The translations under genes were made by a program, and so were the position numbers. A stretch of 64,000 nt of DNA, taken from contig NZ_JACSPM010000001.1 of NCBI RefSeq assembly GCF_014837165.1, positions 888,304 through 952,303 of the forward strand. Direction: 5' to 3'. The notes beneath the pieces were generated by a model, which saw only the letters and a list, made by a program, of their open reading frames with translations, made no database searches and had not been told where the DNA came from. Shown here piece by piece: positions 53,420 to 61,986 of the stretch (its first letter is position 1; every line of letters begins with the position of its first letter). Source of the DNA: Microbacterium gallinarum. Its GTDB lineage: Bacteria; Actinomycetota; Actinomycetes; Actinomycetales; Microbacteriaceae.

Positions 53420-53881
53420 TCAGACCGCCGGCGCCGCAGCCGTCTTGCGCGCCCGCGGCTTGCGCGCCGGAACGGTCGGAATGGTGCCGGTCTCGGCGGC
53501 GATGTCGACGACGTCGCTCGCCTCTTCGGCGAGGTCGAGTCGGAGCGCCTGCACGAGCTCCAGCCCGTGGCGCGTGGTCAGGATGATCCGCTGGAACTCG
53601 GGATGCCCCTCGAGGTCGATCACGACACTCGGGCGGTGACGGCGGATGATGGCGAAGTCGTCGGCACCGGCGGATTTCCAGGTGCCCATCGCGACCACAC
53701 CGCGCAGGTGGGTGCCGGGGCTCGGGACCCCGCGCAGCCACGTCCAGGCGTCGTCGGTGAGCTGCACCTTGGTGATGGTCGAGCGCTCGATCACGACATT
53801 CCCCTTGCGGAATGCCATGGCGCGCTCGGCCCCGGAGAGCACCACTTCGAGCTGCGTCGAGTCGAGCAGCAGGGTCACCAT
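53420..53881 (-). CDS. Small soluble protein, possibly PH-like
   Basis: 153 residues with no TM or signal. Residues 1-115 form a beta-rich domain (LLLDSTQLEVVLSGAERAMA, VVIERSTITKVQLTDDAW, FQRIILTTRHGLELVQALRL) resembling small bacterial PH-type domains that start with a strand-turn-'SITKV' pattern. The C-terminal tail is basic (ARKPRARKTAAAPAV), suggesting contact with nucleic acid or acidic lipid. No conserved catalytic residues seen. It is divergent from fbiC (103 bp) and convergent with the permease gene. Confidence 0.65.
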   Translation of the reverse strand: MVTLLLDSTQLEVVLSGAERAMAFRKGNVVIERSTITKVQLTDDAWTWLRGVPSPGTHLRGVVAMGTWKSAGADDFAIIRRHRPSVVIDLEGHPEFQRIILTTRHGLELVQALRLDLAEEASDVVDIAAETGTIPTVPARKPRARKTAAAPAV

Positions 53882-53984
53882 GCCTCTAGTCTGCCAGCGG
53901 CCACCCCCAGGGCCAGGGTCATTTGCTTACAGGAGGGCAACGATCGACGGAGCGCAGGTCCGCGTGCGGTGCGAGACTGGACCG

Positions 53985-56447
53985 GTGACCTTCGCGGCAT
54001 CCTCCCTCGCCTCGCCCCCGGAGACGGCGCGTGCGCTCGATCTCGCGGGTGCCGGCGGGCGCCTCGAGGTCGATGACGCGGCCGCACTCCTCGCCGCGGT
54101 CGGGCCGGACCTCGACCGTCTGCTCGAGCTCGCCGGCGCGATGCGCGACGCGGGGCTCGAAGCATCCGGTCGTCCCCGCGTGATCACCTACTCGCGCAAG
54201 GTCTTCGTCCCGCTCACCACGCTCTGCCGCGATCGGTGCCACTACTGCGTCTTCGTCGACACTCCGGGGCAGCTGCTCAAGAAGCACAAGCCCGCCTTCA
54301 TGTCGCCCGAGCAGGTGCTCGCCGTCGTGCGGCAGGGGCAGGCGATGGGCTGCAAAGAGGTGCTGCTGACCCTCGGCGACCGACCCGAAGACCGCTGGCC
54401 GGAGGCCCGCGCGTGGCTCGACGACCACGGCTTCGCGTCCACGCTCGACTACGTGGGGCACATCGCCCGGCTGGTGACGGCCGAGACGGGGCTGCTCGCG
54501 CACCTCAATCCGGGCGTCATGAGTGCAGAAGAGCTGCGGATGCTGCGCCCCACCGCCCCCTCGATGGGGATGATGCTCGAGACGACGTCGCGTCGCCTCT
54601 TCGAGGAGCCCGGGCAGGTGCACTTCGGGTCGCCCGACAAGGACCCCGCCCTGCGACTGTTGGTGATCGACGCCGCCGGGCGCGAGCGCATCCCGTTCAC
54701 GACCGGCATCCTCGTGGGGATCGGCGAGACGATCCACGATCGCGCGGAGTCGCTCATCGAGCTCCGCGACGCGAACGAGCGCCACCGGCTCGACGGCCAG
54801 GGCCACGTGCAGGAGGTCATCGTCCAGAACTTCCGCGCCAAGCCGCGGACCGCGATGCAGGGCGCACCCGACGCCGACCTGCTCGAGTACGTCGCCGCCG
54901 TCGCGGTCGCGCGCCTCGTGATGGGCCCGCGGATGCGGATCCAGGTGCCGCCGAACCTCTCCGACCCCGCCGAGTTCGACCTGCTCGTGCGCGCCGGCGC
55001 CGACGACTGGGGCGGCGTCTCGCCGCTCACCGCCGACCACGTCAACCCCGAGCGCCCGTGGCCGCACCTCGACGACCTGGCGCTGCGCACCGCCGAGCTC
55101 GGGTTCGAGCTTCGCGAGCGACTGACCGCACAGCCCGAGTTCGTCGTCGGCGCCGGTATGTGGATCGACCCCGGCCTGCGGCCAGCCGTGGAGCGACTGG
55201 CCGATCCTGCGACGGGCCTGGCTCGGGCAACGCCGGCCGCGGCGCCGGGTGTGCCGTCGTCAGGAGACACGCCGGGCGAGAGGTCCGCCCACGGCGGGCC
55301 GACGGCGCGTCTCCTGAATCCGGACCGCCCCACCACTCCGTCCGCACCCGCCGCACCCGCTGCACCGGCCGCGCGAAGCGCGAGCATCCGCCGGCTCGCC
55401 GAGACCGCGGCATCCGATCCCCTCGCTCTCGACGACGCGGAGTGGGTCAGTCTTCTCGAGGCGACCGGCGCCGATCTCGACGCCCTGACCGAGACCGCCG
55501 ACGATGTGCGCCGGTACACGGTCGGTGAGGCCGTGAGCCTCGTCGTCAACCGCAACCTGACGTCGTCAGGGCTGCGGTCGGCGGCCACCGACGACCCGGT
55601 GACCTTCACCCTCGACGACGTCGGCGCGATCACCGCCGACGCCTGGGACCTGGGCGCCACCGAACTGTGCGTGCAGGGCCTCCTGCCCGACGACGTCGAT
55701 CCCCAGGGCTATCTCGACATCGTGCGCGCGGCGAAGGCGGCGGTGCCGGGCATCCACCTCCACGCCTATCGCCCGCAGGACGTGCGCGACCTCGCCGACC
55801 GCGGCGGCCTCGGGCTCGACGGCGCGCTCGCGGCGATGCGTGACGCCGGGGTCGACACCGTGCCCGGCACCGGGGTCAAGGTGCTCAGCGAGCGCGTGCG
55901 GTCGCTCATCGCCCCCGCCGACCTCGCGATCGAGCCGTGGGTCGAGGGCATCACGGCCGCCCATCGCGCCGGCTTCCGCTCGACGAGCGTGATCTTCTAC
56001 GGCCACGTCGAGACGGCGGCCGAGCGCATCGCGCACCTGCGCGGGCTGCGGGCGATCCAGGACCAGACGCGCGGCTTCACCGAGTTCGTGCCGATCCCGC
56101 TCCCCGGACCCGCGGGCGGCGTGCCGCTCGTCGCAGGTCGCGTGCCGATCGACGAGCACCGGGCGATGGTGGCGGTGTCGCGCCTGCTGCTGTCGGGCAG
56201 CATCCCACACGTGCAGATCCCGTGGACGCGCGTCGGGCGCGAGGCATCCGCTGTCCTCCTCCAGTCCGGCGGCGACGACCTGGGCGGCACCCTGCTCGAC
56301 GGCCGGGTGAAGCCCGCAGCGGGCATCGAATACGGCCTCGAGCTGCCCGTGGCGGTCGCCTCGGGCATCGCGGCCCGGCTGTTCCGGCCGTTCCGCCTCC
56401 GCACCACCGATTACCGCGAACCGCCCGCGCGCGAGGCCGCACGATGA
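53985..56447 (+). CDS. fbiC: FbiC-type FO synthase with intact CofG half and degenerate CofH half
   Basis: 820 residues from GTG. FbiC normally joins two radical-SAM enzymes (CofG and CofH) making the F420 chromophore FO. The CofG half (~60-400) is complete, with Cys81, Cys85 and Cys88 (LCRDRCHYCVF), LTLGDRPEDRWPEAR and TTSRRLFEEPGQVHFGSPDK. A Pro/Ala linker (~420-465) leads to a CofH half with YTVGEAVSLVVNRN, GATELCVQG, VPGTGVKVLSERV and FTEFVPIPLPGPAGGV, but the segment between NRN and the TLDDV helix reads LTSSGLRSAATDDPVTF, where M. tuberculosis has CYTGCRFC. No cysteine cluster remains. It starts a four-gene coupled operon. Confidence 0.93.
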   Translation: MTFAASSLASPPETARALDLAGAGGRLEVDDAAALLAAVGPDLDRLLELAGAMRDAGLEASGRPRVITYSRKVFVPLTTLCRDRCHYCVFVDTPGQLLKKHKPAFMSPEQVLAVVRQGQAMGCKEVLLTLGDRPEDRWPEARAWLDDHGFASTLDYVGHIARLVTAETGLLAHLNPGVMSAEELRMLRPTAPSMGMMLETTSRRLFEEPGQVHFGSPDKDPALRLLVIDAAGRERIPFTTGILVGIGETIHDRAESLIELRDANERHRLDGQGHVQEVIVQNFRAKPRTAMQGAPDADLLEYVAAVAVARLVMGPRMRIQVPPNLSDPAEFDLLVRAGADDWGGVSPLTADHVNPERPWPHLDDLALRTAELGFELRERLTAQPEFVVGAGMWIDPGLRPAVERLADPATGLARATPAAAPGVPSSGDTPGERSAHGGPTARLLNPDRPTTPSAPAAPAAPAARSASIRRLAETAASDPLALDDAEWVSLLEATGADLDALTETADDVRRYTVGEAVSLVVNRNLTSSGLRSAATDDPVTFTLDDVGAITADAWDLGATELCVQGLLPDDVDPQGYLDIVRAAKAAVPGIHLHAYRPQDVRDLADRGGLGLDGALAAMRDAGVDTVPGTGVKVLSERVRSLIAPADLAIEPWVEGITAAHRAGFRSTSVIFYGHVETAAERIAHLRGLRAIQDQTRGFTEFVPIPLPGPAGGVPLVAGRVPIDEHRAMVAVSRLLLSGSIPHVQIPWTRVGREASAVLLQSGGDDLGGTLLDGRVKPAAGIEYGLELPVAVASGIAARLFRPFRLRTTDYREPPAREAAR

Positions 56448-57973
56448 GCGCGTCGGCCACGCGCGTCGAGGTCGCGATCGTCGGAGCCGGGTTCGCGGGC
56501 ATCGGCATGGCCATCGCACTGCGCCGCGCCGGGCGCGAGGACTTCGTCGTGCTCGAACGGGCGGCCTCGCTCGGCGGCACGTGGCGCGACAACACGTATC
56601 CGGGAGTGGCCTGCGACGTCCCGTCGCACCTGTACGGCTTCGCCACCCACCCGAATCCGGGCTGGTCGGGAACGTACGCGCGGGGCGCCGAGATCCACTC
56701 GTACCTCCAAGACGTGGCGGCGGCCGAAGGGCTCGGCAACCGGCTGCGCCTGCGCTCGCCGATGAACCGGGCGGAGTGGGACGCCGACCGCGGCGTCTGG
56801 CGGCTCGCGATCGGCGTCGCCGACGGCGCAGACCGCGAGGTGTCCGACGGTGCGTCCATCGTCGAGGCCGACGTGCTCGTCATCGCGTGCGGCCGGCTCA
56901 CCGAGCCGGCGATCCCGCGCACCCCGGGCCTCGAGCAGTTCCCCGGACCGGTGTTCCACTCCGCGCGGTGGGATCACTCGGCCCCGCTCGCCGGCGCTCG
57001 TGTCGGCGTCGTCGGGACGGGGGCCAGCGCCGTGCAGATCGTCCCCGCCCTGGCGCGCACAGCCTCGCACGTCACGCTGCTCCAGCGCTCGGCACCGTGG
57101 ATCGTGCCCCGCGGCGGAGGCGCCTACTCCGACGCCGACCGGGCACGCTTCGTCGCCGACCCGACCGCGCTGGAGACCCTCCGTGCCGACCTGTACGCCG
57201 AGGGGGAGGCGCGGTTCGCGTCGCGTTCGGGCGACTCCGCGGCCGCAGCCGAGGCAGAGGCCGTCGCACGCGCGCACCTCGCGCGCCAGGTGACCGATCC
57301 GGCCCTCCGCGCGGCCCTCACGCCCGACTACGCGTTCGGGTGCAAGCGCGTGCTGCTGTCGGATGACTTCTATCCCGCCGTCTCCTCCGATGCGGTGACG
57401 CTCGTTCCCGCGGCACTCGCCGCTGTCGAGGGCTCGACGCTCGTCGCCGCAGACGGCACGCGCCACGACGTCGACGCGCTGGTGCTCGCGACCGGCTTCG
57501 CCTCGTCCCGGCAGCCGTACGCCGAGCTGGTCCGCGGCGAGGGGGGCCGGACCCTCGCCGAGCACTGGTCCGCGGGCATGACGTCTTTCGGGTCGACGGT
57601 CGTCGCCGGCTTCCCGAACCTCTTCGTGCTCAATGGCCCGAACGCGTCGCTCGGGCACTCGTCATCGGTGCTCATGATCGAGGAGCAGGCCGCCTACGCC
57701 TGCCGGGTCCTCGAGCTCCGAGGGCGCGGGGTGCTCCGCGTCGACCCCGCCGCCGAACGCGGCTACACCGCCGAGATCGGACAGGCAGCGGCATCCACTC
57801 GCTGGATGACCGGGGGCTGCCGCAACTGGTACGTCGACGAGCGCTCCGGGCGGCTGACGCTTCTCTGGCCGGGTACCGTCGACGCCTTCCGTGCGCGGCT
57901 CGCCCGCGCCGACGGCTCCGAGTTCCTTCCCACGACCGACCGCGAACCCGCTCTCGAAGGGAGCTCCGCATGA
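56444..57973 (+). CDS. Flavin-containing (Baeyer-Villiger-type) monooxygenase
   Basis: 509 residues; the start overlaps fbiC by 4 nt. FAD-binding GAGFAG near residue 15, the BVMO-like LGGTWRDNTYPGVACDVPSH (~45-64), a second dinucleotide site VGVVGTGASAVQIVPAL (~185-200), and the fingerprint FPGPVFHSARWD (FxGxxxHxxxW) between. It should use NADPH and O2 to oxygenate ketones or soft heteroatoms; the substrate is unknown. Location between fbiC and fgd is notable, as the enzyme itself uses FAD, not F420. Confidence 0.92.
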   Translation: MSASATRVEVAIVGAGFAGIGMAIALRRAGREDFVVLERAASLGGTWRDNTYPGVACDVPSHLYGFATHPNPGWSGTYARGAEIHSYLQDVAAAEGLGNRLRLRSPMNRAEWDADRGVWRLAIGVADGADREVSDGASIVEADVLVIACGRLTEPAIPRTPGLEQFPGPVFHSARWDHSAPLAGARVGVVGTGASAVQIVPALARTASHVTLLQRSAPWIVPRGGGAYSDADRARFVADPTALETLRADLYAEGEARFASRSGDSAAAAEAEAVARAHLARQVTDPALRAALTPDYAFGCKRVLLSDDFYPAVSSDAVTLVPAALAAVEGSTLVAADGTRHDVDALVLATGFASSRQPYAELVRGEGGRTLAEHWSAGMTSFGSTVVAGFPNLFVLNGPNASLGHSSSVLMIEEQAAYACRVLELRGRGVLRVDPAAERGYTAEIGQAAASTRWMTGGCRNWYVDERSGRLTLLWPGTVDAFRARLARADGSEFLPTTDREPALEGSSA

Positions 57974-58983
57974 CCATCCCGCTGCGCTTCGGATACAAGG
58001 CCTCGGCCGAGCAGTTCGGTCCGACCGAGCTGCTGGACTACGCCGTGCTGGCGGAGGAGGCCGGGTTCGACTCGGTCTTCATCTCCGACCACCTGCAGCC
58101 GTGGCTGCACGAGGGCGGTCACGCTCCGGCATCCATCCCGTGGCTCGGCGCGCTCGGCGCCCGCACCTCGAAGGTGCTGATCGGCACGTCTGTGCTCACG
58201 CCGACGTTCCGCTACAACCCGACGGTCGTGGCGCAGGACTTCGCGACGCTCGGCGTGATGTACCCGGGGCGCGTGATCCTCGGCGTCGGCACCGGAGAGG
58301 CGCTCAACGAGGCGAACCTCGGCATCACGTGGCCCGATCCGCCCGAGCGGTTCCAGCGCCTGAAGGAGGCGATCGGCCTCATCCGCCGGCTGTGGTCGGA
58401 GGATCGTGTGACCTTCGACGGCACGTACTACCACGCGAAGAACATCACCATCTACGACAAGCTGCCGCAGCCGGTGCCGATCTACATCGGCGCTGCAGGA
58501 CCCGCCGCGACGCGTCTCGCCGGCCGGATCGCCGACGGCTTCATCACCACCTCGGGCAAGAAGCGCGAGCTCTACACCGAGACGCTGCTGCCCGCACTCG
58601 AGGAGGGCCTGTCGAAGGCCGGACGTGAGCCCGGCGCCATCGACACGCTCATGGAGATCAAGGTCTCGCTCGACACGACGCTCGACGCGGCGCGCGAGAA
58701 GACGCGGTTCTGGGCCCCGCTCGCCCTCACCCCCGACGAGAAGATGGGCATCGACGACCCGATCGAGATGCAGCGCCTCGGCGAGGAGCTGCCCATCGAG
58801 CGCGCAGCATCGCGGTTCATCGTGTCGGACGACCCCGACGAGCATGTCGAGAAGATCGGCTGGTACATCGACCTCGGTTTCCGTCACCTCGTCTTCCACG
58901 ACCCCGGTCATGACCAGGCCGCCTTCCTGCGCCGCTACGGCGAGGAGATCCTGCCGCGCCTGCGCGCGAAGTACGGCGCGTGA
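57970..58983 (+). CDS. fgd: F420-dependent glucose-6-phosphate dehydrogenase
   Basis: 337 residues. A luciferase-like TIM-barrel oxidoreductase reducing F420 with glucose-6-phosphate. Fgd1-specific segments: RFGYKASAEQFGPTELLDYA at the start, FISDHLQPWLHEGGHAP (~35-51, with the active-site His-region), ILGVGTGEALNEANLGITWP (~108-127) and the phosphate-binding Lys region ITTSGKKRELY. The ATG overlaps the monooxygenase stop by 4 nt. It supplies reduced F420 for other enzymes of the cell. Confidence 0.95.
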   Translation: MTIPLRFGYKASAEQFGPTELLDYAVLAEEAGFDSVFISDHLQPWLHEGGHAPASIPWLGALGARTSKVLIGTSVLTPTFRYNPTVVAQDFATLGVMYPGRVILGVGTGEALNEANLGITWPDPPERFQRLKEAIGLIRRLWSEDRVTFDGTYYHAKNITIYDKLPQPVPIYIGAAGPAATRLAGRIADGFITTSGKKRELYTETLLPALEEGLSKAGREPGAIDTLMEIKVSLDTTLDAAREKTRFWAPLALTPDEKMGIDDPIEMQRLGEELPIERAASRFIVSDDPDEHVEKIGWYIDLGFRHLVFHDPGHDQAAFLRRYGEEILPRLRAKYGA

Positions 58984-59780
58984 CGCCCTGGTTCCGTCGG
59001 CTGTTCGGGGGCGGGACCGGGCGCGACGGCGGCGAGTCGGGGCCCGGGCGTGCCGTGACTCCGCCTGACCCCGGTGCCGTCGGGGAGGGAGCCGGCGCGC
59101 CGGCGGGTGTCACGGCCGGCGGCTCGCCGGCCCAGGCGGAGTTGCGGCACGCTGACCGCTGGGTCGTCGTGGTGCCGGTCAAGCCGTCGGCGCGCGCGAA
59201 GTCGCGGCTCGCGGTCGACGGCGTCGATCGTTCCGGCCTCGCGCGGGCGATCGCGCTCGACACCCTGGCCGCCGTGTCGGCGTGCGAGCTGGTCGTGCAG
59301 GTGGTCGTCGTGACCGACGACGCCGCACTCGCCCGCGAGGCCGCCGTGATCCCCGCGCTGCGGTTCGTGCCCGAGGGCGAGTCCCGCGGGCTGGACGCGG
59401 CCGTCGCCACCGGGATGGCGGCGGTCGACCCGAACGGACGCCTGCCGCGCGCCGCCCTGCTCGGCGACCTTCCGGCCCTGCGACCCGCGGACCTCGCCGA
59501 GGCGCTGCGGGCCGCGGGATCCGTCGATCGTGTCGTCGTCGCGGACGCCGAGGGGACCGGCTCGACCCTGGTGACGGCCCGAGCCGGGGCGGCCTGGTCG
59601 TCATCCTTCGGCGACGACTCCCTTGCGCGGCACGTAGCCGCGGGGTGCGAACCGCTGGGGATCCGGGATGCCTCGACCCTCCGTCGCGACGTCGATACGG
59701 CCGACCAGCTCGCCGCAGCGGTGCGTCTGGGCGTCGGCCCGCGGACGGCAGCGCTGCTCGCCTCCGTGCCCGGCCGCTGA
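58980..59780 (+). CDS. cofC: Phosphoenolpyruvate/2-phospholactate guanylyltransferase CofC/FbiD
   Basis: 266 residues from a GTG overlapping the fgd stop (GTGA). It makes the GDP- or GPP-linked side-chain precursor of F420. The MobA-like nucleotidyltransferase domain starts at ~residue 60: WVVVVPVKPSARAKSRLAVD (the K.....SRL nucleotide site), VVTDDAALAREA, EGESRGLDAAVATG, LLGDLPALRPADL and EGTGSTLVTA. The first ~58 residues are a Gly/Pro/Ala-rich extension not typical of CofC, so an internal start is possible. Partner genes fbiA/fbiB are not in the window. Confidence 0.92.
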   Translation: MTPWFRRLFGGGTGRDGGESGPGRAVTPPDPGAVGEGAGAPAGVTAGGSPAQAELRHADRWVVVVPVKPSARAKSRLAVDGVDRSGLARAIALDTLAAVSACELVVQVVVVTDDAALAREAAVIPALRFVPEGESRGLDAAVATGMAAVDPNGRLPRAALLGDLPALRPADLAEALRAAGSVDRVVVADAEGTGSTLVTARAGAAWSSSFGDDSLARHVAAGCEPLGIRDASTLRRDVDTADQLAAAVRLGVGPRTAALLASVPGR

Positions 59781-59798
59781 GCGAGGGCTGACTCGCGG

Positions 59799-60284
59799 CT
59801 AGGGCGAGCTGAGACCTGTCGACGACGGGCGTCTGCGTTCGAAAAGGAACTCGCCGGGACGGAACCCGAGCCGTTCGTACAGCGGTGCGGCCGCGTGATT
59901 CGCGCTCACCGTGATGCGTTCGATCCCTCGCGTATCGGCCGCCTCGAGCAGCGAGGCGACGAGTGCACTCCCGACACCCGCTCCCCGAAAGGCCGGCGCG
60001 ACGTAGACGCTCTGGATGTCTCCCGTCAGGCGCACCGTCTGGTCGATGTTCGGAACGCGCTCGAACGCCACGAGCCACGCCATGCCGACGAGCTCAGCCT
60101 CGTGGTCTGCGACCCGCGCGATGAGCGACGCTCCCCTCCGCTCGATCCAGCTCGCAAGGGTCTCGGCGAAACGTCGACGCTGATCCGGCGCAGCGGGTTC
60201 CGGCAGCGCCGCCCACTGCTCCTTGAGCTCCGCCACCGCCGCGACGTCGGACTCTGTCATCGGCCGCACACGAACGTCCGCCAT
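59799..60284 (-). CDS. GNAT-family N-acetyltransferase
   Basis: 161 residues. Standard Gcn5-related fold: VRVRPMTESDVAAVAELKEQW in strand 1-helix 1, DIQSVYVAPAFRGAGVGSALVASLLE (~95-120) forming the acetyl-CoA pyrophosphate loop (R-G-x-G-V-G), and the end PLYERLGFRPGEFLF. The acceptor is unknown. It converges on cofC with an 18-nt gap and is probably monocistronic. Confidence 0.92.
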   Translation of the reverse strand: MADVRVRPMTESDVAAVAELKEQWAALPEPAAPDQRRRFAETLASWIERRGASLIARVADHEAELVGMAWLVAFERVPNIDQTVRLTGDIQSVYVAPAFRGAGVGSALVASLLEAADTRGIERITVSANHAAAPLYERLGFRPGEFLFERRRPSSTGLSSP

Positions 60285-60443
60285 TCCGTGAGCCTGACGC
60301 CATCCGGCACGTGCCGCAAGCGTCCGGAAGCGTGTCTCCGCGTCGGGTCGCTCGTTGGGCGGTCACCGTCTCACAGCAAGGCCCGGGTTTCGCGCTGTGC
60401 CGAGAGGTATGCTGGCAGGGATAGGCGAACTCTCATTCGTCTC

Positions 60444-60480
60444 GCCCCGGCCGCGTGGTAACGGTCGGGGCTTCTTCATT
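60444..60480. terminator. Hairpin in the 60285-60497 intergenic region
   Basis: Arms GCCCCGGCCG (60444-60453) and CGGTCGGGGC (60462-60471), one G-T pair, 8-nt loop, followed on the plus strand by TTCTTCATT. It sits below the stop of the gene at 60498, which would make it a terminator read from the minus strand, although the T-rich side fits the plus strand. A TATGCT box at about 60409 raises the chance of a short plus-strand RNA. Confidence 0.4.
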
Positions 60481-60497
60481 CGCCGGGGCGCATCCGG

Positions 60498-61232
60498 TCA
60501 ACCGTCAGCCTCCGACGCAGGGTAGACGAACATCTCCACGCGGTCCCCTCGGTAGTGGAAACGAAGGATGCTGCCATCGGGGAGCGGTTCGACGTCCTCG
60601 CCCCGTATCCGTGGCCAGGGCGTGAGATCCGCGAAGAGGGATACGTTCGGCGGCACACAGTTCGCCCCCTCCACCACGGAGGGGCGGATGACGAGCATCA
60701 AGCACTGGAAGCCGTACTCGTCCTCGAAGTACCACGGTTCGACTCCCCACTGAGCCTCGTAGCGCTGGAGGGTGGACACATCCACCTCTGCGCCGAGAAA
60801 GTCGAGCATCGAGAACACCACGCCGTCGGCGGGAATCGGGTCGCGATCGAGCCTCGCATCGGGGTGCGGGGCGAAGAACCACGACACGGTCGAGGCCGTG
60901 ACGAGGATGACCACCAGCGCGCCCGCCAAGAGGGAGATGCGGCCAGCCCACGTGGAGACGAGCCGCAGAAACGGGGACTGGGGCTCGGCGGAACTCGGCG
61001 CTGGGGACCGCTCCGATGCCGGTTCCGTCGGATCGGCGACAGTTCCATCGTCGGCACCATCGGCTCGGACGACGTCGGTCGCGTCCTCGATCGGCTTCGG
61101 CAGGTGTGCGGCTTCCAGCTCGGAGAGCCTGGCCAGCGCTACGGGATCGGACTGGATGTCGGCGTTCGGCCCGTACGCCCTCGCGCGAAGGTCTCGAAGC
61201 TCGTGCTCGTCTGGAGGCAAGGAGGCACTCAT
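60498..61232 (-). CDS. Single-pass membrane protein, member B of the local three-protein family
   Basis: 244 residues starting MSASLPPDEHELRDLRARAY. N-terminal motif ELRDLRARAYGPNADIQSDP followed by ALARLSELEAAHL, acidic/Pro linker, TM helix at ~95-117 (ISLLAGALVVILVTASTVSW), then PHPDARLDRDP and an outer domain with VSTLQRYEAQWGVEPW and the Cys pair in FQCLMLV and GANCVPPN, ending RFHYRGDRVEMFVYP. The start overlaps the stop of member C by 1 nt, so the two are co-translated. Function unknown. Confidence 0.85.
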   Translation of the reverse strand: MSASLPPDEHELRDLRARAYGPNADIQSDPVALARLSELEAAHLPKPIEDATDVVRADGADDGTVADPTEPASERSPAPSSAEPQSPFLRLVSTWAGRISLLAGALVVILVTASTVSWFFAPHPDARLDRDPIPADGVVFSMLDFLGAEVDVSTLQRYEAQWGVEPWYFEDEYGFQCLMLVIRPSVVEGANCVPPNVSLFADLTPWPRIRGEDVEPLPDGSILRFHYRGDRVEMFVYPASEADG

Positions 61233-61873
61233 CAGCCGGCCTCGGAGAGCAGGTGGAGGTAGGCATCGATGGAGTCGCCGCGGTGGATGAAACGGACGAT
61301 GCCCTGGCCCGGTAGCCCTTCGAAGTCGTCGCCGATCGACGAGACATCCATGATGAGCTCGGCCGGCGGCGGCGCGCAGCGCATCTCGGAAACCGTGCCG
61401 TTCGCTCGATCGACGGCGATCAGACAGGGCGAGCCGAATTCGTTCGCACCTGTCCAGATCTCCAGCCCCCTGTAGCTCTCGTAGGCGCGGAGGGTCGCCA
61501 GCGAGAACCGGACCTGGGGAACCTCCTCGGCGAGCAGCGCGAGGAACTGACTGTCGGCCTCGGTGGCGGTCGGTTGCAGCTTCGCATCCGGCCGCGGCGC
61601 AGAGACCGGGAAGACCGCGACCACCATGGCCGCGACGACCACCGCCGCCGCCACCCACACGAGCGGACTCCACCACTGCCTGGTCACGCCGCGCCAGAGG
61701 GATCGCCACCCGTCGGCAGGACGCCGAACTCGCGCGGCGCCGGCGGCCTCGAAGGCACGCGACCGTGCGGAATCACCCGGGTCTCTGTCGATGTCGGGAT
61801 CCGGACCGTCCGCCCTCGCGCGCAGATCGCTCAACTCGCGGTCGGCGTCCGCACGGTGCGTGGAGCCGTCCAC
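61232..61873 (-). CDS. Single-pass membrane protein, member C of the local three-protein family
   Basis: 213 residues from GTG. N-terminal motif ELSDLRARADGPDPDIDRDP, shorter linker, TM helix at ~70-92 (LVWVAAAVVVAAMVVAVFPV), PRPDAKLQP, then FSLATLRAYESYRGLEIW and the Cys pair in GSPCLIAV and EMRCAPPP, ending RFIHRGDSIDAYLHLLSEAG. Aligns with member B across its full length apart from the linker. Tandem position with 1-nt overlap indicates an ancient duplication and possible hetero-oligomer. Function unknown. Confidence 0.85.
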   Translation of the reverse strand: MDGSTHRADADRELSDLRARADGPDPDIDRDPGDSARSRAFEAAGAARVRRPADGWRSLWRGVTRQWWSPLVWVAAAVVVAAMVVAVFPVSAPRPDAKLQPTATEADSQFLALLAEEVPQVRFSLATLRAYESYRGLEIWTGANEFGSPCLIAVDRANGTVSEMRCAPPPAELIMDVSSIGDDFEGLPGQGIVRFIHRGDSIDAYLHLLSEAG

Positions 61874-61986
61874 GGCTGAAACCTACACCCGCGTCCACCG
61901 GCGGATCCACGGGTGCGTCGACAGGCCCACGACGAGCATCTGCGGCACGAGTGCCCCCGGCCAGCCGTGCGTCGGTTACTGGCCAC

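Noticed and set aside
60400..60480. tRNA or 6C-type RNA in the gap
   Set aside because: No cloverleaf, no CCA end, and the C-rich double-hairpin of 6C RNA is not present; only one stem is convincing.
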